A DNA stretch of 17,500 nucleotides from Symbiodinium natans (lineage: Eukaryota; Sar; Dinophyceae; Suessiales; Symbiodiniaceae), in assembly GCA_905221605.1 (NCBI GenBank), contig CAJNDS010000489.1, positions 107,501 through 125,000 of the forward strand, read 5' to 3'. A program made the translations under genes and the position numbers. Shown piece by piece: positions 1 through 8,376 of the stretch. Numbering within the stretch: position 1 is the first letter of the stretch; the number at the start of each line of letters is the position of its first letter. The notes under the pieces were generated by a model. It searched no databases, was not told the origin of the DNA, and saw only the letters and a program-made list of their open reading frames with translations.

Positions 1-15
1 GCCAAGTATTCTGGA

Positions 16-37
16 CCCCACCCCCCCCCCCCCCCCC
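16..37. repeat. poly-C tract
   Basis: A run of four C, one A, then 17 C. It is a simple homopolymer likely to vary in length and to be error-prone in assembly. No gene is attached to it. Confidence 0.9.
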
Positions 38-59
38 GCCCAAATCAACAGGGCCCCCA

Positions 60-422
60 GTGGAAGAAGATGAGGGAACGAGAAACGACAATCAATCGGA
101 GGAGTGTATGCTGACATGCTTTTCAGTACTGGAATGTAACTCACGCAGTGGCGCGCCTGAGGTTAAAGAATTGGCGAAAGCTGGACCTACAAAGAGCTTC
201 TGGCAGAAAAGGCAGCAGAGGCCGCCCAAATTTGGTGCAGCAACAACAACATGTCGCCACGCAAACGCATGCTTTGGATCTCTCCAGTTCCTAGCTGCTC
301 ATTGCGCTAGGGTGGGCTGTGTCATCCTGGAGTTCGGCGATGATGAGAAGGATCTTCGCGACACCAACGTGGACGTGCTTTGCAGAGAGCTACAGGACGC
401 TGTGAGGGCTGATGGCGGCTAA
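60..422 (+). CDS. possible LRR-like exon within an open frame
   Basis: The frame is open for 120 codons. Its first two thirds look like no family I recognise. The last third, after a good acceptor (gcgctag|GG, AG at 309-310), reads VILEFGDDEKD followed by LRDTNVDVLCREL. This resembles half a unit of the LRR gene that starts about 600 bases downstream, whose pattern is LHLDF, five residues, FTDESLxALA; here the spacer is six residues. Seen: the spacing and the hydrophobic pattern. Inferred: that it is an upstream exon of the same gene or a relic of a sister copy. No donor could be fixed and no join was proven. The first part is probably non-coding. Confidence 0.25.
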   Translation: MEEDEGTRNDNQSEECMLTCFSVLECNSRSGAPEVKELAKAGPTKSFWQKRQQRPPKFGAATTTCRHANACFGSLQFLAAHCARVGCVILEFGDDEKDLRDTNVDVLCRELQDAVRADGG

Positions 423-423
423 T

Positions 424-1041
424 TGTAAAACGTTTGCGCACGCCGTTTCGCCAGCCGGGCCGGCCCACACGGGCCAAAGCCCAGGACAGGAAAGGAGCAA
501 TATTCCCAAATAAAAGGGGGGTCAAGGGGGCGGTCCCAGGAAGGGTCCCACAGGAGGCCCCAGGGAGGGTCCCAGAAGAGGGGGTCCAAACGTCCCAAAA
601 CAACTGCATTTTGGAGCGCCGCCTCTGTAGGGGCCACCGACAGGTGACAGGCGGGTGCAGAATGTAACTCGAACGCGGATTGGATCAACGTGAGCCCACG
701 CACACATAGTGGAAGCACGATCTCAAGCATTAATTTGTAGGGTGAGAAATGAATTTTAAATCTTCATAGTGGACGGCCCGGCTCGGCGCGGAGCAATCGC
801 GCAGCATGTGCAGCCATAGAAGCCCCATAGAAGCCCTCGCTTCCTTAGAAGGTGCATGAAACGTTCAGGCCGGTGCAAAGGTTGGGGCACATGCAAGGGC
901 CCATGTGCCCAGCTACAGACCCGGCTACTAAATTACCAAGAAACCGCCGTGAAAAAACAGACCGCCGGGCCCTGTAGCCAAACACCATCAACCACCTCGG
1001 CGGATTGCAAGAAGAATCCCAGCGCAACGGGGTCAGGATCA
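424..1041. other. stretch without a supported gene
   Basis: Apart from the G-rich repeat patch at 516-590, I see only short open frames on both strands that lack family features. The frame leading into the LRR gene is open from about 856, so some of 856-1041 could be 5' leader or coding, but nothing in it matches the LRR pattern. Confidence 0.5.
516..590. repeat. G-rich imperfect repeat with recurring GGTCCCA
   Basis: GGTCCCA recurs near 532, 544 and 568, and GGTCC again near 583, separated by G- and AGG-rich spacers. It is an imperfect tandem pattern, not a clean satellite, and no function can be read from it. Confidence 0.6.
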
Positions 1042-3955
1042 ATGAAGGGTTGGACAAGATTTAGTTTTCTTTGCTTGACGCGATGCCCACTTGAAGCAAG
1101 CTTGCGCAAAGTCTTGCGCGAGTTGCCTGTGGAGGGTGGTGGCGGGGGCTCAGCCCCCGGTCCTTCCCTTTTGCAAACACAATGCACGTATAACGAGAAG
1201 TATTTGTATGCTTGGTGAAGAGCTCGCTGCAGCCCCAAGCAAGATGCCAGCCATCTCTCAGATGTCCATGAGCGTACGTTGCCGATTGCATACCGTGCTG
1301 TACTCATGCGTCATCGTGCGCGGGCAAGAATTGACACACTCTCTCCAGGAGAACCAACAGCTGCGATCGGCCTTGCACCTGGGTAAGGAATTTCTGGTAC
1401 AGCATTGCAAGGTTGCGTCGAGGCTATTTCCATGCCCAGACATGCAGATGTTGAATCCGAATAATCCGAGATGTTGGCACGTGCCTGGACCGAGGAGAGG
1501 CAAAGACTTGACAACAATGGAATTGAAATTGAGCTTTGCTCGATCCAGGAGGCCCCATGCCCATCTTGGAACAGGGTGGCAATGGCACAGCAGAGATGGG
1601 TGTGTTGCCCAGGCTCACAGACAAAGGAATGCAACAACTGATTGACAGCCTACCACGCTTCTTGAGCTCCTTGCACCTGGACTTGCGAAATAACGAACGG
1701 CTCACTGCTTCTCGATGGCAGAGTGGCAACGGTTGGTGATGTTGGAGAAGACATTGCGATGAATGTCAGAAGTTGCAGACCTTGCATAGGTGCATACAAG
1801 TGTGACTGCGCCTGAAGTTGTTGTTCTGGCCACCCCTCTTAATTGCCGGTTCCCCCGAAGGATGCGTCCTTGTCATTGTTGGCGCAGCGGTTGTCGAGCG
1901 TCAGCTTCTTGCATGTAGACTTCTCTTGCAACAAGAGCTTCACAGATGCGGCCTTGGAATCTTTGGCGCTGGGCGTGCCGCCAAACCTCAGCTTCTCTGA
2001 TAGAGACCTAACACCCCCGACTGACCCCCCCCTCTTGCTGATAACTTCAAATTGGATTTCAAGTCCCTGTGTTTTAGCTTGCTCAGGTTGGCTAGTCTCT
2101 ACATAGAAGTTATCATTGTTCTAAGTTGCTTTCGCGCAAGGAAGCCTGCACATGGACTTTCACGAGAGCATGAACTTCACGGACGCCTCAATCGCAATGC
2201 TATGGAGGAACTTGCCTCCAGGACTCATGTCGCTCTCCATGAACTTGCCCTCTACTCAGCTCTGTACGGATGCATCGATCATAGCATTGGCTGAGCATAT
2301 GCCTTGTGACCTCATATTCCTGCATTTGGTCGTCTGCGGGACCTTCACCGATGGATCATTGCGCAGGCTAGCTTGCAGCTTGCCACGTACTTTGAACTCT
2401 TTGTCTGTAGACTTCAACTGCACATCCGATCAGAAGATCAGTTTCACGGACGAGTCCATGAAAGAGTTGGCTCAGAATCTGTCACCCAGCCTCAGATCTT
2501 TGCACCTCGGCTTCCCTCACAACTCTTACACGGGCTTCACAGATGCATCATTGGTGGCTGTCGCAAATCACCTTCCAGACAATCTTGCCTTCTTTTCGTT
2601 GGAGTTTCCTGCTGACGAGAGTTTCAGTGACGAATCGCTGAAAGCCTTGGCGGGAAATCTGCCTACCTGCCTGGTTTCATTGTGTTTGGCGTTCCAGTCG
2701 AACAAAAGCTTCGCTGACGAGTCACTGGTTGCTCTAGCTCAAAAGTTGCCCATGGGATTGACCTCCCTGCACTTGGATTTCCACACCAACCCCAATTTCT
2801 CCAATGAAGCCACGGCGGCCCTGGCACGACATCTGCCTTGCAACCTCACCAGCCTGCACGTGGATCTCTTCGGGAAGCCGACGGACTCAATGGTGACGGC
2901 TTTAGCCGAGCGCCTAACGCGCTGCTTGGCGGACCTGCACTTGGTATTCGGGGGGAGCAACTTCACGAATGCCGCGATGAAAACACTGGCCCAGAATCTG
3001 CCGTACAACCTTAGCTCCTTGCACTTGGATTTCTGGGGCAAGCCGCAGTTCACAGACGAGTCCATCATAGTACTTGCCTGGAGGCTGCCATGCAATCTTA
3101 ACTCTTTACATCTGAAGTTTGCACACAGCGAGAGCTTGTCCCACAAGACCATGACTGCGTTGGCTCAGAACTTGCCCGGCAAGTTGAAGACCTTACACCT
3201 GGACTTTCAAAAGAATGAGGCGTTCAATGACAAATCTTTGACAACTCTGGCTCAGAACCTACCACCCAAGCTTGCCAATTTGCATTTGACTTTGTGGGGC
3301 AACGACCAAATCACTGATGAGTCAGTGGTGGCGCTGGCGGCCAAACTGTCGAGCGATCTCACAAAATTGTACATGGATTTTCATGACAGCAAGAACATCA
3401 CGTCAGAGTCCATGACTGTTCTTGCTGAAAGCCTGCCTCGTAGTCTTGCGGCTCTGCACCTCAATTTCTCTGCCGCTTTGCAGAATTAGATCAAGCCTGA
3501 TTGCTTTTTCTGGAAGAGTGACAAGTCTGACAAGAAATGTGCATCTGTTCTAGACGGTACGGTATAACGATACAGTTGCAACTGACTAGGACTAGATTGC
3601 ACATCATAGGAGTCACACGAACAAAGACAGGCTTTTGTCTCCATCGCATTTGCATTTTTCGTTTAAAGCCGTCGTTGGTGATATTGAGCCGTGTGACGTG
3701 GTGATATTGGTCAAGGCTACAAGTATGAAGGGGTTCTAAGAGCAGTTGGGTAGTGGACTTGCATTGTTGGCGTCAGTGACAGACACGACCGCTTGTTTCC
3801 CTTGAAGTTTTCATGTCTGCCAGGGCAACAACATATCAGAGGAGTCCATGGCAGCATTGGCACTGACATCCCAGCCAAACTTGGAAGCTCACGTGCATTG
3901 GACTGAAGGCAGGCCCGATTTTTGCCGCGTCAGCCCGGGGAACCTTGCGGAATAG
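1042..3955 (+). CDS. ribonuclease-inhibitor-type leucine-rich-repeat protein, six exons
   Basis: Proposed join: 1042-1128, 1349-1401, 1613-1706, 1861-1990, 2141-3474, 3824-3955, about 609 residues. The product is about 19 LRR units of 28-29 residues with consensus LxSLHLDF, five residues, FTDESLxALAxxLP. This is the RI-like type (strand plus helix), normally a curved protein-binding scaffold; the partner is unknown. No kinase, NB-ARC, F-box or membrane segment is visible. Every join restores the pattern, including the five-residue spacer (LHLGK-EFLVQ-LTD; LHLDL-RNNER-LTD; LHMDF-HESMN-FTD), and exons from 1349 to 3474 sum to exactly 537 codons. Exon 2141-3474 alone carries 15 units. Four of five introns use GC donors. 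The ATG at 1042 is the least certain point, because the frame is open upstream and the first exon shows only the helix half (SLRKVLRELP). The last exon is slightly degenerate and ends at TAG 3953. Repeat family is certain; ends and cellular role are not. Confidence 0.8.
1129..1348 (+). other. intron 1 of LRR gene (GT-AG, phase 0)
   Basis: Donor TTGCCT|GTGGAG, acceptor CTCTCCAG|GAG, 220 bp. The join gives ELP|ENQQLRSALHL, close to the LP-xxL-xSLHL stretch of the other units but one residue longer. It is the weakest of the five joins. Confidence 0.45.
1402..1612 (+). other. intron 2 of LRR gene (GC-AG, phase 2)
   Basis: Donor GTACA|GCATTG, acceptor TTGCCCAG|GCT, 211 bp. The split codon CA|G gives Gln and the joined text LHLGKEFLVQLTDKGM has the family's exact spacing. 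A GT site at 1383 (CTGG|GTAAGG) looks better to a standard splice model but would break the repeat. Confidence 0.6.
1707..1860 (+). other. intron 3 of LRR gene (GC-AG, phase 0)
   Basis: Donor CTCACT|GCTTCTCGAT, acceptor CCCGAAG|GAT, 154 bp. The join gives NNERLT|DASLSLLAQ, a perfect repeat. Without it the frame runs to a stop at 1737. Confidence 0.75.
1991..2140 (+). other. intron 4 of LRR gene (GC-AG, phase 1)
   Basis: Donor AACCTCA|GCTTCTCTGAT, acceptor TTTCGCGCAAG|GAA, 150 bp. The split codon A|GA gives Arg and the join reads PPNLRSLHMDF. The intron carries in-frame stops at 2104 and 2122. Confidence 0.8.
3475..3823 (+). other. intron 5 of LRR gene (GC-AG, phase 0)
   Basis: Donor TTCTCTGCC|GCTTTG, acceptor TTCATGTCTGCCAG|GGC after a pyrimidine-rich stretch, 349 bp. 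The join gives LHLNF-SAGNN-ISEESMAALAL with the standard five-residue spacer. If it is retained, translation stops at TAG 3487, only four codons into the intron. Confidence 0.65.
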
Positions 3956-4895
3956 TCGCGTGGTGATGTGTAAAGGGGTCGATCTGGGTAGAGCATTGCT
4001 GGAAATGAGCTCTCGGAAGGCTTTCAGTCACTCACGTGCCTTGGATGGGCAAACTTGAGAGAGTGTGCCCCAAAGGTTTTTGACATAGAGTGCAATGCAA
4101 TAGGTCAGTTCATTGTTTCTTCACGCCTGCGACATACCGAGCAATGTTACAGGTGTCACCATTGCAGTGCAACGTACCGAGCAGCGTTGCAGGTGTAGCC
4201 ATTGCAGCGCAGTCCATGTCAAGACACCAATGAGCACCAACAAAGACCATGCACACACTGCCTCATGCAAGCCAAGGTTGTCACACACTGAGAAGGCTGA
4301 GAAGGACTCCAGCAGCCTCTCAAGGCGTACATGACATGCGTACAGATTGTCCCGAGCGACGCAAGCAGCGCTCATTAATTTGTTTCCGTGCACGTAGTAC
4401 ACATTGCCCATTGCTTGTATGTCCAGTTCTGCACTGGCGTTGCGCAGTGTGAGGAAGCAGCTGTGTGTATAAAACAAATTAGATGACTGAGGACCTGCTT
4501 CAAACTCAGCCTCTAGAAGCCGCCACGTTTGTCCGCTGGCAGCTGGCACAACGTCTGATATCACCTTCCATCATCCTTCCATGCATCCGCTGCAGGCCAC
4601 CAGCATCACTAGCAGCTGATTGCGCTTGCCATTGCCAATGGGCCAATTCGTGCAACAATTCAAGATGGGTAGCTGACAGCTCATTGATCGGCTGCCAGAA
4701 TTGACAGGTGAAGCATCTTGGCTCTCCAGTGCCTGCAAATGCCGAGGGAACCCCTTTAGGGATGAGTTTGCCGCAAACTCGATCAGAGCCCCGAGTGTAG
4801 TTCCATAATGAGGTACCAAAGAGGCACGAGTGGCGCTCTTCGCAAAGCCCAACTCCCAAGCCCCAGACCTTAATCTCCAGCACGTCATAAAACTT
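3956..4895. other. stretch without a supported gene
   Basis: It holds the 40-bp tandem duplication at 4130-4209 and otherwise only short or overlapping frames on both strands. A minus-strand frame of 147 codons (4121-4564) has one hydrophobic stretch near its end but no family features, and it lies partly over the duplication. Confidence 0.5.
4130..4209. repeat. 40-bp tandem duplication, two copies
   Basis: 4130-4169 and 4170-4209 are direct copies sharing 32 of 40 positions, with identical cores such as TACCGAGCA and CATTGCAG. The 40-bp length shifts the reading frame, which argues against a coding repeat. Confidence 0.85.
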
Positions 4896-4937
4896 AGTTC
4901 TTTAAACCCTAAACCCCGAAACCCTCTAGCCCTAAAG
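4896..4937 (-). repeat. telomere-like patch, CCCTAAA on + strand
   Basis: Contains AAACCCTAAACCCCGAAACCC and a CCCTAAA further on. It is a short degenerate copy of the TTTAGGG telomere unit, C-rich on the + strand, next to the microsatellite. Confidence 0.7.
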
Positions 4938-4939
4938 CT

Positions 4940-4974
4940 GGCTATTGCTATTACTATTACTATTACTACTATTG

Positions 4975-5028
<54 letters not shown>

Positions 5029-5093
5029 TTACTATTACTATTACTAGTACTAGTACCATTACTATTACTATTACTATTACTATTACCATTACG

Positions 5094-5124
<31 letters not shown>

Positions 5125-5163
5125 TTACTACTACTACGATTACTACTATTACTACTACTGCCA
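4940..5163. repeat. TAC/TAT trinucleotide microsatellite
   Basis: About 220 bases of mainly (ACT)n with interspersed ATT, plus a few GCT and AGT units. The array has no stops in several frames, so it produces long artefactual Thr, Leu, Val and Ser homopolymer frames on both strands. I do not consider any of them genes. Confidence 0.95.
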
Positions 5164-5758
5164 CTAGATTCAAACTTTTTGTAAGCAAGGCAGTGGCTAT
5201 CCCGTGAGGAGGTTGTTTTTTCGAGATTGTTTCTTTGTCTTTTCCTGGGGTTTGCTTGCGTTGGGGCCCCAACTTCGCCCACAACGTAATGGAGTAGCTT
5301 CGGCGAATCTCGACAGCACCCTGTTTCCACCTCATGGCGAAAGCAATCAAACTTTCGTAAAGCAGAATCTAGTATGTTGAGAATTCACAAATAAAACACC
5401 CCAAAACCTCAAAATGATGAAAGCACAAAACAAGCATGAACAATTCGTGAAACAACTCCTTCAATTGCATTTCTACTAAGACTTAAGAACTGTCAAGCCT
5501 AGAAAAACCCAACCCTGACCCCAACAAATTAAACACAACCCCAAAATACTTTAGCCATGAGAAACAAAATACTAACCATGAAACTGTATAACCCTAACAA
5601 AACTTTGGCCCTGACCCTAAACACCTGAGCCCGAACCCTGAAAAATCGGCTTACACTTAAAAAAGTTGATTAATTGTGCTCAACTTTTGACATGTCCGAA
5701 ATGATGCCCCCACAAAGGCAATAACAAGAGTCATCATCCATGATGAAATTTAAGGACG
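5164..5758. other. A/C-rich intergenic DNA with degenerate telomere-like words
   Basis: No gene recognised. From about 5500 to 5640 words such as AACCCTGACCCC, AACCCTAAC and CCTGACCCTAAACACC recur irregularly. This fits a decayed CCCTAAA-type repeat. Confidence 0.5.
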
Positions 5759-6094
5759 GTGGCAAACATCAGCTCCTGGCTGACAAAAAGCGCGTCAGTT
5801 GCTGCTGACAAAATGCCCCCCCCCCCCCCTGCAGTCACAGGGCGGGCGGGTGGGAAAACGAAGCAACTCTCCAGCAAGCCACTGAAAGTACTGGAGGGCA
5901 AACCCCTTTTCTACGCTCAAGTGCAACCTGAGGCGCAACATGCAAGAATCCATGCAAACGCAAGCACTAGCAAGCTAGAAATCAAGACGCGCTCGGATAC
6001 CCGGCATGTTGACAATTACAGCATTTGCAAGTCCTTGCGCCCTAAACAATACCAAGCCTTCTACCCGAGACACGCCCAAACCCTCAAAGCCTAA
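5759..6094 (+). CDS. unrecognised ORF, doubtful
   Basis: 111 codons open. The first 70 are plausibly protein-like, with a Pro run at about residues 20-24 and a Lys/Ala/Gly-rich stretch after it. The last third runs into degenerate CCCTAAA-like repeats and is unlikely to be protein. The Pro run is encoded by a 14-base poly-C tract (5816-5829), so the downstream frame depends on an exact homopolymer count. No family recognised and no splice signals fixed. Confidence 0.18.
   Translation: MANISSWLTKSASVAADKMPPPPPAVTGRAGGKTKQLSSKPLKVLEGKPLFYAQVQPEAQHARIHANASTSKLEIKTRSDTRHVDNYSICKSLRPKQYQAFYPRHAQTLKA
5816..5829. repeat. poly-C tract
   Basis: 14 consecutive C residues. The count decides the frame of the overlapping doubtful ORF. 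Confidence 0.9.
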
Positions 6095-6330
6095 ACTCTA
6101 AACACCTCCAAGCCCTTGACCGCACACACTATACCGTAAGCATTCCCAAGCCCTAAACCTTTAACACCACCATACCCTCAACTCTACGCGCAAGAACCCT
6201 AAACATTCCCAAGCCCAAGCCCCAGACCCTAAACACCATATCCTAAACATTCCCAGGCCCTTAACCTCAACGCCACCAAACCCGAAACCCGAGACACCCC
6301 CAAACCCCCAACTAGTTGTAAGCACTCCAT
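6035..6330 (-). repeat. degenerate CCCTAAAC-type repeat
   Basis: Words such as CCCTAAACATTCCCAAGC recur irregularly with spacings near 15-20 bases (for example near 6150, 6197, 6228 and 6241). CCCTAAA is the complement of TTTAGGG, so this looks like an expanded and decayed telomere-derived repeat, C-rich on the + strand. Confidence 0.65.
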
Positions 6331-7002
6331 GCCCTCAATGCTAACCACCACGAAGCCCAAAAACCATTTGTTTGTCGGAGGCTTGCAGCACATGTGGGAT
6401 TTTGAGATTAGCCTTTGCAAGGTGTTCCTATGCTTTCAGGGGAATACTAGCGCCACGGCCGCGGTGCCGCCACGGCGCGCGAGAATTGCAAAAATCACTA
6501 CTATGTTGAGCTTTGCAGTCTAAATCTCTCTTTTTTGATATGCATCAACACACGTGCCAACAGGGGACAGGGAATGATGAGTTGGTCACTTTGAATACGT
6601 CTAAATGAAAAGTTAGACGTGAAGGGACCCACCTCTGGACAATCTGATCAACGCCGTTCATGCATGTTTTGACCTTATTCCGGGTATGAATGTAATGTAT
6701 CCGTGGCCCCAAAATCTTTCAGGGTGGGAGCCGACGGCGGATCGATCTAGAACTGAATTTTGTGTTTGAGCCCTGGCTGCAATCGACTGCTCCAACTGAT
6801 CCTTGTCTAAGCCCCAATCGTTTTGCGAGCTTCACAACCAGACAGCGTGACCTCGTTAACTCCAAAGCCCGCAGCTCTGACCAGAAACGCTTGTGCGTGA
6901 GAGCACGAAGCGAACAGCGCGCGATCGAATCCTTTGCCATCAGTCGGTAGACGTCAAGCATTTCAAGCACTCGAATAGTACCCTTGGGCATGACGGAAAC
7001 AT
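6331..7002. other. stretch without a supported gene
   Basis: It holds a GC-rich knot near 6450-6480 with GCCACGGC twice, and the inverted repeat at 6597-6620. Small frames on both strands overlap and show no family features. Confidence 0.5.
6597..6620. repeat. perfect 8-bp inverted repeat
   Basis: ACGTCTAA, 8-base loop, TTAGACGT. A small hairpin with no U-tract or gene context to suggest a terminator. Confidence 0.6.
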
Positions 7003-7308
7003 GTGGTTCAATATGAACACTCGCACAAGAACATCCGTTATCATTTGGCAGTTTTCTGGATTGTTGTCAGAATCCCGAAAAAAGCTGTTGAACAAATGTT
7101 GTTGTTTGCAAAAGTTGCAACTGTAGAACCTGAATCAATCTCTAGCACAACTGCCCAGCATGGAAATGGATTGCACGATGCTGAACTTCAGCTCAAGCAT
7201 TATCGGTCCCGACTTGCGCGGCTGTTTGGAGACCGCGAAGCTAGACAGCAATTGGCGCAAATACTGCTTGCACGCATCACGCCAACAGCTATTCAGATTT
7301 TTCATTGA
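7003..7308 (+). CDS. coding-like open frame, unidentified
   Basis: About 100 codons open. The second half (roughly 7160-7300) is protein-like: helical, Arg/Leu/Gln-rich (RSRLARLFGDREARQQLAQ). It ends at TGA 7306. The same frame continues with coding-like text to 7707, broken by TGA at 7399 and TAG at 7516, so it may be decayed or exon pieces. Competing frames of similar length exist on the + strand (7160-7480) and the - strand (7135-7533), and I cannot decide between them by eye. Confidence 0.22.
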   Translation: MVQYEHSHKNIRYHLAVFWIVVRIPKKAVEQMLLFAKVATVEPESISSTTAQHGNGLHDAELQLKHYRSRLARLFGDREARQQLAQILLARITPTAIQIFH

Positions 7309-7314
7309 GGCACC

Positions 7315-7401
7315 ATGGGCGCCGACCAGTCGAAATGCGCGTGCTGTGGCGACAAGGATGAAGGATTGGTCCCATGGGAGTTTCGCAATCTGGTGCAGTG
7401 A
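7315..7401 (+). CDS. candidate first exon with N-myristoylation-like start
   Basis: The start context GCACCATGG is unusually good. The protein begins MGADQSKCACCGDKDEGLV and continues through VPWEFRNLVQ to TGA at 7399. Gly2 with Ser6 and Lys7 fits the classical N-myristoyltransferase pattern, and Cys8, Cys10 and Cys11 could be palmitoylated. That would put the product on a membrane. A donor overlaps the stop (GTGCA|GTGATG at 7398), so it may be exon 1 of a gene continuing rightward. It could be the 5' end of the MORN gene about 1 kb on, but the intermediate exons could not be fixed. A chance occurrence in a 28-codon frame cannot be excluded. Confidence 0.35.
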   Translation: MGADQSKCACCGDKDEGLVPWEFRNLVQ

Positions 7402-8127
7402 TGTCATGACAGCCATCATGACCTTGTGCACTCGGAAGGCAAAGACGTTTCCATCCAGCCTGTTGAAGGGAGTGGATTGACCGGCACTGAAGAAGTAGCT
7501 GAGACGTCCAGATCTTAGTTGCTCGTACAGCACAATAGTAGAGGTGTTGCATCAGTTGCTGCCGCACGGGCTCGGCATTTTGCAGCAGTTTTGTATGACA
7601 TGCGCACAGCCTGGTTGAGGAACATAGCGCCTGCATCCGCAGAGTCTGCAAGCAAGGCCTGGAGCTTCTTCAGTTCGCATAGCCACAACGAGCACCAGCT
7701 TAGATAAATTGATGCTACCGATTAACAGTCTATGCGCCACAACCGTTTCACCGCTATAGCATTGTTGTCCAGGTTCATGGCCGTGCAATGGTGGGCATTT
7801 GCTGTGTGAAGGTGAATGCATGGGTTGGATGTTTTTCAACGGAGTGGAGTCGTTGCATTTGTATTGGCCGCAGCCAGTCTATCAGGCTCTAGAAATCAAG
7901 ATGTCCCCCCTAGTCAACGCCATGGATGCGGCAACGACATTGCATGATGCATTGCCTGCCAGTGTCAACGGAACATGAGTTCATCCAAGAGGAATTCATG
8001 GAGGACAGGAGCATTTGTAATAAAAATTGTAATGATAAGAAAACCGCTAATTGGTTTGTGTCCGCAAGGGTGCTCCAGATTCTGTGCATGCAAGTGGCTA
8101 AAGCATTCTTTTGAAGCAACCTCTGAG
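7402..8127. other. coding-like fragments, no settled model
   Basis: Two pieces look protein-like on the + strand. One is 7430-7515, reading EGKDVSIQPVEGSGLTGTEE before a possible GT donor. The other is near 7901-7975, reading MSPLVNAMDAATTLHDALPA with a possible GT donor after it. If real, they would lie between the start at 7315 and the exon at 8128. I found no set of phases that links them all. Confidence 0.25.
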
Positions 8128-8301
8128 GGCGTGAGCACCCAACTGTGAAACAGCGTTTGGGCTGCGAAGTCGCTTCGATCTACTCCAATCACTGCTTGTC
8201 CGGTGATCATGGAATGTTGTCAGGCAACGCCTTTTTGGTGGCCGGGACACATGATGGTATGGTGGCATTTGCTCGACACGCACGTCGAATGTTACTTGAG
8301 G
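8128..8301 (+). CDS. candidate exon upstream of the MORN gene
   Basis: An open segment between CTCTGAG|GG and a GC donor at 8302 (TTGAGG|GCCTGG). It reads TVKQRLGCEVASIYSNH and later GNAFLVAGTHDGMVAFARHA and RRMLLE. It shares a reading frame with the next segment (8377-8554), from which it is separated by a TGA at 8373. A 75-bp GC-AG intron (8302-8376) would remove that stop and join LLE to TVRTPEVLVAL in phase. No domain recognised. The alternative is one exon with a nonsense mutation. Confidence 0.35.
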
Positions 8302-8376
8302 GCCTGGTCAAGACAAATCATGTTTCCCTGCCCGCCGTAAGGCGGTCCTTTGTCTCACCCTGTGTTTTCACGTGAG

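Noticed and set aside
1381-1390. GTAAGG donor at 1383
   Set aside because: A good-looking GT site, but using it breaks the LRR spacing that the GC donor at 1402 restores.
4121-4564. 147-codon minus-strand ORF with a hydrophobic stretch
   Set aside because: Part of it is the 40-bp duplication, whose length breaks the frame periodicity; no family features.
4571-5350. 259-codon minus-strand open frame with a long Val/Ile stretch
   Set aside because: Its core is the TAC/TAT microsatellite read in reverse; the flanks have no family features, and overlapping frames of equal quality exist.
7135-7533. 132-codon minus-strand ORF
   Set aside because: It competes with the + strand frame containing the MGADQSK start and has no motif; I cannot exclude it but have no positive support.
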